This document shows positions 25,501 through 36,902 of a DNA stretch of 64,000 nucleotides, piece by piece (position 1 is the first letter of the stretch; each line of letters opens with the position of its first letter). The translations under genes were made by a program, and so were the position numbers. This stretch comes from Asterias rubens (lineage: Eukaryota; Echinodermata; Asteroidea; Forcipulatida; Asteriidae). The stretch is taken from positions 15,755,994 to 15,819,993 of the forward strand of contig NC_047062.1 of the NCBI RefSeq assembly GCF_902459465.1, in the 5' to 3' direction. Under the pieces are notes generated by a model. It ran no database searches. It saw only the letters and a program-made list of their open reading frames with translations, and was not told the DNA's origin.

Positions 25501-28500
25501 AGTTTGTTTTGGGGGTTTTACAGTAAGAAAGCAACACAGCTCTGGATTGGAGAAAAATGTACATACACACGTTGTAAGTGAAAATCTTAATTATTGTGTG
25601 TTCTATAAGTACTCTGTTTATAATATAAAAACAAAGTTAAAGCTTCTCTGAACTGAAGAGTCTACCGTGTGTTTTGATTGTCAATGACAAAGTGGTGGCA
25701 AATCTACTTAATACTGCAATTGATGTAATTTCATCGTTTTGAAATGAATAATTAATTTGTCTCTCTTTCAGATCGAATACGTCATCATGGAACAGTTTCT
25801 ACAAAAAGATGGCCTTTATATTGTGCATCTACCTTCTAGTACCAGCATTCGCATCACAGCTTCCCTTCATAGCCAAGCAATTTCTCTACCTAAGTCTAGG
25901 TGAGTTTAAATATTCCTCCATTACTTTTTTTATTCATTTATTTTTTTTATGAAATTGGGGCCTCTCGCTGATTTCTCAAAGAGCTACATGTAAGATGGAT
26001 TTTAAATCAATCCAAGTTGTTAAGTAAAGTGTGATGTCACGTACTATACAAATCATTGTGTTGTCTTGTGATGCATTTTATTGCTTTGTGAAATAGACCC
26101 AAGGTCTGCCTGTTTTAGCAAAACGTTGGTTACTGGTAGGGGTAGAACTTGATTTCTGAGCATGCAACTGTAACTTCACAAAAAGAAGAACTTGCAAAGT
26201 TTTAATGATTTTGTGTAGTATTTTTGAATCTTGATTTGTAAAACTGAGATTAATAAAAAAAGGAAATCAGGAATCAAAGAAGGAAAAAGAGGAAAAGTTG
26301 CATGCCGGTGTTAAGTATTCTTTTCAGGACAAACACATCCTGAAGAAATGTCCTTGTGACTCTACAGTGAACTTGCTGATATTAATGTGTTTTTTTGTTA
26401 ATATTGTGTACGTGCTTGTCTGTATCTTGACCCCCTCACCCTTCATTCCTGCCCATGGTCAAGTTGTGTGTGATTCATTTGTCCATGCAGTCCATCTAGC
26501 CTCGGTCAAATGGATGACTAAAAAGTGTAAACCCAGTCTGTGCCCTACTTGCAACTTGGATTCTCAATAAGTGAAGTACATGCAGAAGCTTGCTCACAGT
26601 TAAAAAATCAAGTCTGTTTTACTTTTAGGCCAATCCAATTTTTTAAGATCCCAACAAACAGTACTTGGCTAGAGTCCAAACCTAATGTGCACGTTTTTCA
26701 GAGAATGTTTTGGTCTTTTGTTTGCAGGTTAACAACAAATCAATATAAATACAAACACTTCAACTATGGCGTAACTGAAGCTGTTAGTGACACATGAACA
26801 CACACCCTCACACCCTAACCTTATGGATCAGGGCTGTGGGGTTCTACTATTGTTCTATAATTCCCTTTTCTAAAGAATTCCTCAGTTGGGTCCAAGTTGA
26901 ACAAAGAAAACACTTTGTGGAGTCAATTGCTCGAAAGCTGTGTAAAAGAGCCCACATAGGCCTATATGCATAATCCACACCTGCATATTATTAGTACGAA
27001 TTTCTTTTCCAAAATTGGACTGGTTTATTTGCACCGTTTTTTTTAGCACAGTGAAGTGTCAAATTCTTAAATTCTAACCACAGCAATAATTTTTATAACA
27101 AATAATGGTTAAATGAACCAATTCTTCAATGTAGATTGGTTGTTGACTATAACTTAACTTTGTGTTTTAAACCAATATACAAAGTACATGTAGGTATTAT
27201 GCGGTAGACAGTAATTTCCGTGGGCTTTGGAGGGGAAACAGTTGTGTAAAAAGATAAGGTAATGGCAAAAGCATTTAGCAATGTTGGCTAAACTGCTAAG
27301 CCTTTAATGCACTTGATCATTTTAATCTTATCTTTGCTATCATTGTGATCTTCAGAGCAATGTATACAAGACATGCCAAAGAAGGACAATCATAAAATGT
27401 TGTCTTTCTAAAAAAAAAACTAACAAACACTTAATAACAATGGCAGAAATATAAATAACAATCTCTTTAGTTTCTGTGAATTGACTGAAACATTTATGTT
27501 TTTATTATTACAGTCAAAAGCCCCCTTCATAGTGACTTTGAGAAGCCAGAGACGCTCAATATGTCGGGTACCAGGAATGTTCGCATTGGTACCCTGCCCC
27601 CAGATGATGACATTCAGTTGGGATTGTGGTAAGAAGACATGTCAACACTATGTGGAAGTTGAAAAACAAGATAAGATAGGACCTGTGTGAGCAAATCTGC
27701 TGTCTCCTGTAAGTAGCAGAATTGTACACATACATATCCTCCTATCTAATCTTTTATTTTCAACTTCCACGTTGTAGATTAACCTTTATTTGAATCAAGA
27801 TAGATGCCTTTTTTGGTTTGCAGAAACACTGTGTGAGCAGTATTATAGCTAAACCAATTTTAGTGGTGGGCTATTCAATTTAGTCCACCAGATACGGGAC
27901 CAGATACATAATAGATTAGGGGCCATCATTGCTGAAGTGCAATCTGGGGGAAATCTGGGCTGAGAAACACAGTGTATTTTGCTCCGAGTGCTGGGCGAAG
28001 TTTGTTAGTTTTTGGCAAACCCGGCCAGCACCGCCCACCATGGCTGCAACTCCGCCATAGGATAGATTGGGAAAACCAAGAGACTACCTAATTTTAAAAT
28101 CTATAAAGAAAGCTTGTCCTGACTCTGCTGTTTATTTGGTCTCCGGTTTCAGGTTAAATTCCAAACTAAAAGGCAGTGCAATATAAGGAAATTCTTTAAT
28201 GGAACTTAATAATAGTATGGGTAGGTCTGCCCTCTAAGATTACATACATAGTGAACAGAAATGGTATTTTAGGGAAACTTGGGGACATCTGTTTTTGCTT
28301 AGTTGGTGGGGCTTCAAATGTAATTATCTTCACTACTATGGTTCTGGTGGCTCAGTCACAACAATGTGAGTTTGAATCGCAATATCGGCACTTGAGCAAA
28401 ATACTTTACCATAATTACTCCTCGGGGTGTTACATGTATGTCCTGTTTTATGAACTCTGTCGAGTACAATGTAGGAGTAGAAGAATTGCTTCATGCTGAC

Positions 28501-31500
28501 TATATATTTAAACTTGGAAAACAGGTGTGTTTTTTCAAATGCTTTTGATTAGATCTGTTTAAATACATCGTATTCCCTGCCCCCAAAATAGAAACTTTAA
28601 GTACATTGTATTCCCTGCCCCCAAAATAGAAACTTTAAGTACATTGTATTCCCTGCCCCCAAAATAGAAACTTTAAGTACATTGTATTCCCTGCCCCCAA
28701 AATAGAAACTTTAAGTACATTGTATTCCCTGCCCCCAAAATAGAAACTTTCAGACACTTTACTTATATCCAATTTTGTCTTCTAGGCAAATACTACCACA
28801 GTCGTCACAGATTGGTAGTAGCATCGAACAAGATCACCAGTTTGACTCGGCTCTCAGCGATGGTAAACCAGTTATTATCTACCTCCACGGAAATGCAGGA
28901 ACAAGGTAAATAATTGGTCAAGGATATAATGCCACTTGGAAGCAACAATCAGATGAATTTGTTTTCAGCATAGATTATTTTTCTTTCTGTAAGGTGCGTT
29001 ATGACATCATAAGCTAAAATAGCGCCCTCATTGAGGTCAAAGGAAGACCTATCATAGACTGGTCCCCTATCTTTTCTCTCTTTATCTGCAAGGATAAAGA
29101 CAGGTATTTGCTTTTTAGAACCGGTGATTTAATTTGAGACGATGAGTTCATTGCAGTGACCTTAGCTTTCCATATCTTTGTTTTGATTGGTCCGAGGTGA
29201 TGTGAGTGCAGCTGACAAACATCACCTTGGACCAATTAAAACACAGATATGGGAATTGTACTTTTGGTTGTCTGCATGCTGTGTGCACTGTGTGTTATGT
29301 ACAGTACATTCTGACTTGCATGTCATGTAATGTTGTTATGTGTGTAGAATTTGACTGCTTATCTCCATGTAAAATGAATATAGGTGAGCTTGGTTCCAAT
29401 GGACCACTGGTGTTGGTGTTGTATGAGATGCAAGCCTGTATGCTTCGTTTTTGAAAGGGCAGGGGCACCAAGGCGGTTTCTCCTTGGTAAAGGGCACCCT
29501 ATGACGAAATAGTACATTTCTACAGGAGCATTTCAAGGGCACCAAGGCAAAGACCAGGGGCATGGAGGCAATCACCTTTGTTGCCTCTGTAAAGTATCAG
29601 GCCTGGAGACATTCTACAATGTTAATCGCTTACATGTATACCTCGTGACTTAATTCCTCAAGTTGTGTTTTTGATTGAATGATTATTTGACAGGGCTGCG
29701 TCCCACCGCTTGCTACTCTACAAACTGCTAGCTGGAATGGACTTTCATGTAATAGCACCAGACTATAGAGGTAAGAGTTGACATTCTCTACAACTTTGAT
29801 ATTGTTGAAGCATACAGATATAATAATAATAATTGTGGCTTCTTAATTATACTTTTTTTTTATAGAGCGCACATGTCCGTCCCCCAGTGACACTCCTGGT
29901 GCTATAATATACAGTATTTCCTGCAAGATTTGGGACAATTTTTTTGAATTATGAGATAGAGTGGTTTCAAGATAGTTACCTTAAAAATTATGTGGGTAAT
30001 CAGTCGAGTAAAAGTAGTTCATTGGTTCAGGAGTGTGATAATTGCATTTGGGATTTAAAGAATATTATTTTGGTTTTACGCTTGTGCTGAGACTCAGTGG
30101 GGTGTACTAAGTGCTTTCTGGTTCCTTGAAGGTTTCGGAGACTCAAGTGGATGGCCGTCGGCAGAAGGTGTTGTAGGAGATGCAGAGTCTGCATATAGAT
30201 GGGCTAAAGAGAGGAGTAAACACGCACCAATCTATGTATGGGGACACTCTATGGGAAGTGGGTAAGAAATCCATTTAGGTATTGGGCCAGGAGAGATTTA
30301 TATAGATTCTTTTATTGACAACACTTTAAGGCTGCGCTTATTGTCACATCAGCCACAAAGAAAGACAATGGAAGTTATGAGAGTTGTTCATCATATACCT
30401 ACGCCACAATGTAGACTCAATTTACACAGTACAACAGTTATGGGTAAGAAACACGTCAGTAGGAAGTTGGGTCACCATCTTGGCACTGGGGCTTGGGGGT
30501 AATATTGGTATGGTGGTAATCAAAGCTATGAGTAGGGTTTTCCAACATCAACATCTGTTAGCGAATGTCATAAAATCTTTACCCAATGAACTTGAACCTT
30601 GTGCTTATTTTTTTTAGGATTGGAAGTGCAATGGTGAAAAAACTATGTCAATCAGGTAAGATTCTTTCATGCTTATAACATTTACGATCTTCAATGGTCA
30701 AAGTAGTAGGACGAAAGGGCTCGGCGAGCACAAAATGTTAGGCTTCAGCGACTACAATCACATCGGGACCTACTCTAAGTGTTGATTGTTAGACGCCATC
30801 GATATGGGCAAATTGCGCTTTGGTTTGCAAGCGTGTCAAGCACTCTTAACGCAGTTGCATTGGTCACTAACCAATAGGCAATGAGTGTTGTGAAATGTGC
30901 GGGTGCTGCATGCCCATATCAGGTCTAATGCATGACTTTGTGTTCCAAGTTGCCAGTAAAGATGGCTAATTTACGTCATATTGCAACCTATTGTATTTGT
31001 ACTGAATTACTATTGATTGTACAGCTGACAACGAAAAAAGGTTAATCTAAGTTATTTACTATTTTGCCTGCTTGGGAGTATTTCAGATTCTTTTCTGGAA
31101 TTCATAAAAATAATGATAATGCCGAGGATTGACTGTAATAATGTTAACTTAGGAGTGTCCTTCCTCAAATGAAAGCATTCCAACATCATGAATGAAAAAT
31201 GGGAAGTTCCATCCATGTGAATAATTCTACTTTCATATCGCCAGCAGACCTTGTTTTTATTTATCAATTTGTTTTGTTTTGTTTTTGTAGGATCATGTCC
31301 TGAAGGTTTAATTTTAGAAGCTCCTTATAACAGCATGCAAGACGCTATGAGGAATCATCTCTTTACAATGGTAAGAAAGAAATACTTTCCCTTTATAAAA
31401 ACATTTGACTCGTTAACAATCAATCTGTCATTCGTATTGTATCGTTTACTGGGGGTGCGATGCATACAGCTTTAAATGACACAAGAATACAAATACTGGA

Positions 31501-34433
31501 TTTTCTGTCACTTGTGCCGTGTGTAATTTTTTGTATTCCTTTTTTTTTATATTTGTATTGCTGTTTGTATAATTATTTTTATATTTCATGTTTTTTCGTC
31601 GTGCTCTTAAGGACCAGCTAAAGAGGAGAGCCTCTATGTGACTCGCTACGTGAAAATGAGTCAGATGTCGCCCAATGCATTACTAAGTAATGGACAGTTG
31701 AATGTGGAAAAAAAAAAAAAAACATTTTATTTGTTTACAATTTTGTTTTTAGATCTATATTTGCATGGTTAACTTTTAGAACCCTTACTTTTAAGCAATA
31801 AAGCTATGAATACATCAGTTTTGTGATCATACTTATGTCTAATTTGTATCTTTTTGCACGAAATGGTAGTTTAAAACATCACTTAACTTGTAACTCATTT
31901 TCCAGAAAAAATTATGTATTGGCTTATTTCAAACGGAAGTAACTCAGCAACGCGATACACCCCAAAGCTAAGACATATACCAAATTACTGCTGTTGGTGT
32001 GTTCTTTTCAGCCATGCATATAACTCAATCCTTGAAATTGTCAACATCTGACTCATTTTCACGTAGCGGGTCACCTAAACAGGAAATGTGTTTCTTTTAG
32101 GAAATCCTTTGGGCTCCAGCTGTTTCTTATGCCTTCCTCTGTATTTTAATTGCTCACTACTGTATCTTTTAATGTTTATACCTAATTAATGTCCATGAAT
32201 GTAGTTTTTAATATAAATATAAATATATATATAAAAAATCATAAGATAGCATCTAAAAATGAGCTCCAAAAACTTACCCTAATTACTAATTGCTGGACCA
32301 CTTATTTAATACTTTGATTGTTCTGAAATGTTTTTCTTATTTGACATTAACTGTTTGTTCTGATGGATTTATTTCCAGCCCTGGTGGATTCTCCCTGGTT
32401 CCTTGTCGCTAATTAGCTTAGCGTATGAGCAAGAAGAGGCGATGTTTGACTCGCAAGAAAAGTAAGTTGATCCAGTGAACTACAGGTCTCTCTTTCCACC
32501 CCTAGAACCTGGTTCGAATCCCACCAGGAGCACTATGTGAATTGGGTTTTCAGTCCCCGTGTGACTGATGGTGTGTTCCCTGGAATAATTCTCTGGGTTT
32601 TTTTTCTCCCACCTCAAAGTAAGTTGATCTGGTGGGTGTAGTTGTCTCTCTTGCCACCCCTTGGACATAAGTTTGAATTAAGCCAAGGACACAATGTGGA
32701 TTGGGTTTTCAGTCCCTACCTGACTGCGTGGGTTTTCCCTGGAATAAAGCTCTGGGGGGTTTCCTCCCACCTCTAAAACTGAAACTCCCTACCTTGTTTT
32801 TCTCTCCATTGCAGGCCTGACACAAAGGTGAATGCCTCAATGCCCCCTGGTCACTGCCTTGGTGCTCTTGAAATGCTCCAGTAGATATTTAAAAAAAAAA
32901 TACCTGGGTGCCCTTGCCCTTTCAAAAACGAAGCATACAGGCCTGCCATTGAATCACAACCAGCATAAATGAAATGAAACTTAATTAGTTAGTTGTCACT
33001 GTCGGTGTCAGTACACAATCCAAACACTGGGTTAATAAATAATGCACATTTGATCAGATAATTTCACATTTTTGTATATTGTGTTTTATTTCAGCCTTAA
33101 AGAAGTGAACTGTCCGGTTTTAATACTTCACGCTGAAGACGATTTTGTTGTTCCATACAAGTTAGGCAAACAAGTAAGTCCTTGACAGTAAGACAATTAA
33201 AATTAAGTATAACTATCGTTTTCTAGCTGCATTCCTTCAACATTTTCTTTTACAAGGCATTAAAGAATAAAAAGATCGACTATTTTAAAACCCCAAACAA
33301 TTTAAAGGTGTATTTGGAATCTGCAAAAAGGGAAATGGTGTTGACGCTAGCTTGCTCAAGGCTCTCTACAACATTATTATCCCTGTTCACCAGGCTTACT
33401 TGGTCCATTCCTCAAACTTTCTCGACTCTCTTAAATTGGGCTAAGGGGTTAATCCAACACAATAGGGTCTATCCATGCTCGCCTTGCCTAAAATGTACGC
33501 TACCAGTAACACATGGGGAATCTGACCCCCAAAATGGTGCCACCAAGATTTTCTCCTGAGTGAAGACGAGCAGAGTATACTGTCCCATACGTCAAGACCA
33601 AACCAGCTTTTTGAAAGCCATCACTTCCTCAAAAGAGAATTATTACATGGTTGTACTTGCAAGTTTACTATTATTTATAGTTTATTCTTAAGATTTATAG
33701 GGTAATGATGTTGGAGTTGCGGGGTCAAGGGACAATGATTGTTTGGATTCACAAAGTCATATTTTGAACCGTATTATGTGAATTCCTCCCTCAGCTGTAC
33801 GAGTTTAGCGTTGAGAATCGTGACAAATCTCTACCACCAGTGACATTTCATTCCTTTGGATATGTCGGCTACGGTCATCGTCACATCGTGGACTCGCCCG
33901 ACTTATCTGGTGTCATCAGGTAAAAAACACCGACCTCAGAAGCAATTCAGATGACTGATAATCCAAATTAAGTTTTTGTTTAAAACATAGATCATTAATT
34001 TTATTCCTGATTAAACTACAAAGTTGCTTCTTTGTTTGTTTGTTTGTTTGTTTGTTTGTTTGTTTGTTTGGGTGTTTGTTTGGGTGTTTGTTTGTTGGGG
34101 TGTTTGAGCCAGAAAAGCCATTGAAAACTACCGATGTTGGAGACCTTTTTAAACAAACTATTTGTTCATTCGAAGCATTACTTTTTTCTTCATTGTATAT
34201 ATTGTATTATGAAGCCATTTATTGAGACAGTTCTTAATTTAGGTGCTTTGTGAAGTCGGAACAAGTAGGATGATACTGTATTGGTGCTTGGGATGTGGAG
34301 GTGGCGGGGTTTGTTTGGTGGGGTGGGAGGGAGTTTAGAGTGTCCTATTTAAAATGAAGGGGAAAAAGAACTTCTGGTTGGTTGATTGTGATTTTGTCTT
34401 TCTCTCTCATTTTACAGGGACTTCATGAAGTAA
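22555..34433 (+). CDS. ABHD12: ABHD12-like lysophospholipid/monoacylglycerol lipase
   Basis: ABHD12 is an ER membrane serine hydrolase of lysophosphatidylserine and monoacylglycerols. Exons: 22555-22649, 25772-25899, 27514-27628, 28786-28905, 29694-29770, 30132-30261, 30618-30655, 31291-31370, 32379-32461, 33095-33173, 33795-33919 and 34418-34433. They total 1086 nt, or 361 residues, against 398 in human. A single N-terminal membrane segment (IYLLVPAFA region, exon 2) precedes a luminal alpha/beta-hydrolase fold. The HGNAGTR loop starts at His147. The nucleophile motif is GHSMG with Ser218, the acid is in HAEDD (304/305), and the likely catalytic His is in YGHRH (343). One N-glycosylation sequon (NMS) is in exon 3. 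ABHD12 and ABHD12B split within vertebrates, so the symbol means the shared ancestor-type gene. Intron 1 contains an antisense retrotransposon. Confidence 0.92.
23390..25010 (-). mobile_element. 5'-truncated non-LTR retrotransposon in ABHD12 intron 1
   Basis: The element lies antisense to ABHD12. It keeps the reverse transcriptase part of ORF2 and a 3' UTR ending around 23390-23420. Homology begins abruptly near 25007, within the NYRPIS region that precedes the first RT motif, as expected of 5' truncation during target-primed reverse transcription. The 3' boundary is approximate. Confidence 0.8.
23677..24969 (-). CDS. Reverse transcriptase fragment (Jockey/CR1/L2-type LINE ORF2)
   Basis: An uninterrupted 430-codon frame covers the fingers-palm-thumb RT domain and C-terminal region. 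The motifs are FGFREGRST (33-40), FLDLSKAFDTV with Asp67, GVPQGSVLGPLLFLIYIND, and the active-site FADD with Asp156/157. A SYNTRSA motif lies in the C-terminal part. The endonuclease and gag-like parts are absent. The first Met is internal to the domain, and homologous sequence continues upstream to a stop at about 25000, so this is a remnant and not a full gene. The frame is undamaged, which implies a recent insertion. The clade cannot be fixed by eye. Confidence 0.85.
   Translation of the reverse strand: MLTTFSKVFEKLIYHRLINFIDKHNILSDSQFGFREGRSTELATSHVVNKLLKAIDDGKFSVGIFLDLSKAFDTVNHKILFCKLENYGVRGIALNWFKSYLSNRIQIVSYNCANSDEQPICCGVPQGSVLGPLLFLIYINDISYTSDKVSFCLFADDTSLVYSHNNVDTAIQILNIELEKISSWLLANKLCINLLKSNYMIFCSRQHKYTQSVPLVLNGVNLKCVTITKFLGVSIDENLTWKSHVSEVSSKISKTVGIMNRLKTFIPSDILLILYNSFVLPYLNYSVLTWGSSSVNCDKLLFLQKRAVRIISSAGYRDHTADLFVNLKLLRFKDIYYLNLGKLMYKYTNNALPGCFISCFELTSNIHSYNTRSASSKNIHVCYNRTSLYKNSLIQRGVNYWNGLNESIKKSPSQSIFVGKLKKQLLDTHA
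28338..28423 (+). repeat. SINE fragment (Leu-type family)
   Basis: TCTGGTGGCTCAGTC, a B box (GAGTTTGAATCGC), CACTTGAGCAAAATACTTTA and CCATAATTACTCCTC match the family, although the head has deletions. It lies in ABHD12 intron 3. Confidence 0.65.
28561..28750 (+). repeat. 38-bp minisatellite, five copies
   Basis: The 38-bp unit (AAGTACATTGTATTCCCTGC then CCCCAAAATAGAAACTTT) is repeated five times with almost no variation except in the first copy. It ends 35 bp before ABHD12 exon 4. The units are contiguous, with no spacers. Confidence 0.95.
28983..29270 (+). repeat. MITE-like repeat with internal hairpin
   Basis: It contains TTTATCTGCAAGGATAAAGA, AGAACCGGTGATTTAAT and an inverted pair TTGATTGGTCCGAGGTGATG / CATCACCTTGGACCAATTA at 29185-29240. 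Related segments (CCGCAAGGATTACAGACAGG, AACGTGCAGTGACGTCAGC) lie at 43440-43625 and 45420-45605. Confidence 0.6.
29432..29605 (+). repeat. Copy of the AGGCCTG-bounded repeat
   Basis: From AAGCCTGTATGCTTCGTTTT to TCAGGCCTGG with GGGCATGGAGGCAA inside. It is close to the copy at 1165-1337. It lies in ABHD12 intron 4. Confidence 0.75.
31638..32074. repeat. ~437-bp element with ~30-bp terminal inverted repeats
   Basis: Left end GTGACTCGCTACGTGAAAAT plus GAGTCAGATGT; right end is the inverse, ACATCTGACTC and ATTTTCACGTAGCGGGTCAC. It is in ABHD12 intron 8. The interior is AT-rich with a poly(A) tract at about 31709-31724 and no coding potential, so it is a non-autonomous transposon. Confidence 0.8.
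32488..32790 (+). repeat. Two tandem copies of a SINE-like repeat (fourth family)
   Basis: Copy one (about 32488-32618) has a B-box-like GGTTCGAATCCCACC, then GAATTGGGTTTTCAGTCCC and TCCCTGGAATAATTCTCTGG. Copy two (about 32625-32790) repeats this with GATTGGGTTTTCAGTCCC and TTCCCTGGAATAAAGCTCTG. Both lie in ABHD12 intron 9, right after the donor. Confidence 0.7.
32812..32946 (-). repeat. Truncated antisense copy of the AGGCCTG-bounded repeat
   Basis: CAGGCCTGACACAAAGG begins the copy and CGAAGCATACAGGCCTG ends it. The middle is shortened around an A tract. It abuts the SINE pair at 32488-32790. Confidence 0.75.
34030..34105 (+). repeat. (TTTG)n microsatellite
   Basis: About 10 uninterrupted TTTG units are followed by GGGTGTTTGTTT variants. 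It lies in ABHD12 intron 11. Confidence 0.9.
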
Positions 34434-36822
34434 TGTCTTCATCGTAGAAAACACGGATGCTTCCAGCAATGCAGTAATAATTATTATTATGCACAACCAA
34501 TGCAATCATGTATAGTCAATTATGAAATGCATGAAGTGGCTTTTTATCAGTAAAGTTTTTAATTTATTTTATCTTTCTTTCACAATATTTAATGAAGTGT
34601 TTTGTGCCTAATGCTTCAGATTTCCCCCAAAACATATAAAAGAACCAGAGGGATCACTCACAGGAATGAGAACTTTCCGACTTTTATCTGAAATCAGACT
34701 CTTTTAAAGTCTGCGTGGTAAATAAAAACTTACTGCTGTGTTTTCTTCAAATTAAACAAGTCAGCTCGTTGATCTACTTCTCTAGAGCTGAGGATAGTGT
34801 TTACAAAAACCTCTTGGAATCAACAACTCCAAGGGTTATCAGTAGGTGGAAATGCTATCATTTCAATATTACCTCCTAAGATCTGGATTCCAGTTAGAGA
34901 CTTTTTTTGTCAGTAATGACTCTCATCCCTGCACCATGGACATGAGTTACTATGTAAATTACATTTAGATGTCCGCTTATAAAATGTTGGTAGTGTGAAG
35001 TTGTGAACTGGTGTGTGACCTCGGCCTCGACACCATGGGCAGCACATTGTATCATTACCTCTCGACAATAAACCCATGGTGAGGATGTACTGAAAAAAAC
35101 AGAACTGATTGGCTACAAAAAGTGACTTATTTTGCACGCTTGTTAAAACTTTTGAGCTCTTACATGGGGCTTGTAGGATGCTAAGTAGGCGCAGGTCAAA
35201 ATAAGTATTTTGTGCCATTCCATTCAAATGGATAGTGTTTTTACACGATCACCCTAAGTATTAGACAAATTCAAGATCAAAGAATAATGAAAGGGGACCA
35301 GTTGCTCATTGACTTGATGCCTCTTTTGTGGGTTACCATACATGGATCGACCATAGGCCTAAATATTAAAAAATAAATAAAAAATATATGGCATATTTTA
35401 ATGAACGAATTTCAGGGTTTATGAGTGAGCAAGGCATGCTTGAAAAAGATTGATCACCCTAGGAACGAGGTTGTGAGACATGTGTTATGTGTGGGGTTGA
35501 CACAATTTTTCTCAATACGCAAAAATGCTTCTTGTCCGACCCAGGGTGCATGGTTTTGTTCGCCCTGTATTTCTAGATAATTCCATGCCCCAAGTTTACC
35601 GATGTTACTGTAATTTTACAATTTCAATGCAATTAGATTTTGCTTTTCTTTGTTTCACCTATACAGTTCTATTTGGGATTTGGTATTGTTTTTTACCCTA
35701 ACATTTTAAACTCATCTGTTAAATGCAACATTTTCATGCAAAACGCAAACTTCTCATGTATACTTTTCAACGTTTTTCAACCAATGCAATGAAAAATTAT
35801 TTAAATATTTCTTTGTTTCAATTTCGTCCAGTGTCCCCCATCCTTCCCTAAACAAAGTTTTTAATGTACATTTTAATCAACTTTAATCAATGCAATGTAA
35901 TTTCCTGTATTTTTTTATTGTGTACAACTTTATTTCAGTTTAGAAATCTGTTCCTGGATATCACTTCAATAACTTCGATTTTAGTTTTCTTTATTTCTTG
36001 GAATGTTTATTCTGCACACTTTGGTTTTGAATTTAGTTTGTTTCCTTATTACCCGATCTTCAGACATACTGCACATATTTTGACATATACACAATAGTAC
36101 TATGCACAATATGAGGTGGCCATTCACTGAAATTGCCCCCAAATTAATTTATAGAAACAATACATATATTATTTATTTGGATACATTGTACAAACAATGA
36201 TTGATGAATTAACTGTATATTTAATTTGCATTTAAACAATGGGTGATAATAAATGCAATCTGATTTGTAAGGCAATTTTAATAATTTCTACTGTCCATTT
36301 AAATTATTTGGTCTGTGTTAAAATGTTCCTGTTTTGTAGATTTGTTCGGATAAGAACTTGTCCCGCTGTTTATCTACACTGAGATAGCCGTGATCGAACC
36401 CGGACGTTTTTTTCTTCTTGTCCTACCTCCATTGTGTTCATAAACACAGGTTCCCAATTGGGATGAATTCTTACTCTGGCTAGGCCCGGATGTGAGACAT
36501 AAGGGTTGTTGGGTGGGGTCGATCGGTTGTTAGAATTCACAACTCCATGGTGACATACTCTCCAAGCCTGCGCTTCATTGCGTATCTATATTTGTTTTGT
36601 GACATCGAAAGGGAACCCTGCGTGAAGTCGATAACGTATGATAACGGAAAGTATTTTATGAAAGGAGTCATTTTTGGTGCCAAATTAACATAATAAATGT
36701 CTAACCTTGACCTTGCAATGTATATTGTCGATAATCGTTCACGCGGATTAATGTTCTGGCAACATCGTATTTTGCTTGTTTGAGCTGAGCCATATTGTAG
36801 CTCTTATGCATTTACTAACCCG
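34434..36822 (+). other. ABHD12 3' UTR and spacer to the Ig genes
   Basis: A canonical AATAAA at 34721-34726 is the best ABHD12 poly(A) signal. The rest is AT-rich, low-complexity sequence in which I see no exon with paired splice sites and no clear repeat copy. Confidence 0.5.
34721..34726 (+). terminator. Poly(A) signal, probably ABHD12
   Basis: AATAAA lies 288 bp after the ABHD12 stop codon, with T-rich and GTG-containing sequence just downstream (CTGCTGTGTTTTCTTC). Confidence 0.55.
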
Positions 36823-36830
36823 TATATAAA
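36823..36830 (+). promoter_or_regulatory. TATA box of the first Ig-domain gene
   Basis: TATATAAA lies 80 bp before the ATG at 36903. A start of transcription about 30 bp downstream (near 36853) would leave a 50-bp leader. It would exclude the in-frame ATG at 36834, which lies upstream of that point. Confidence 0.6.
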
Positions 36831-36902
36831 TGCGTGCAAAGCCTGCTTGAAAGGAAGTCTTATCATTTGTACAAAGTGCAAAGCTTGAGATACCTATTCA
36901 AA

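Noticed and set aside
28561..28750. Direct repeats suggestive of a CRISPR array
   Set aside because: Repeats are contiguous with no unique spacers, and the DNA is clearly eukaryotic; it is a minisatellite.
36834..36902. Upstream in-frame ATG of the first Ig gene
   Set aside because: It lies only 4 bp after the TATA box, before the expected transcription start, and would bury the signal peptide; the paralogue starts at the equivalent of 36903.
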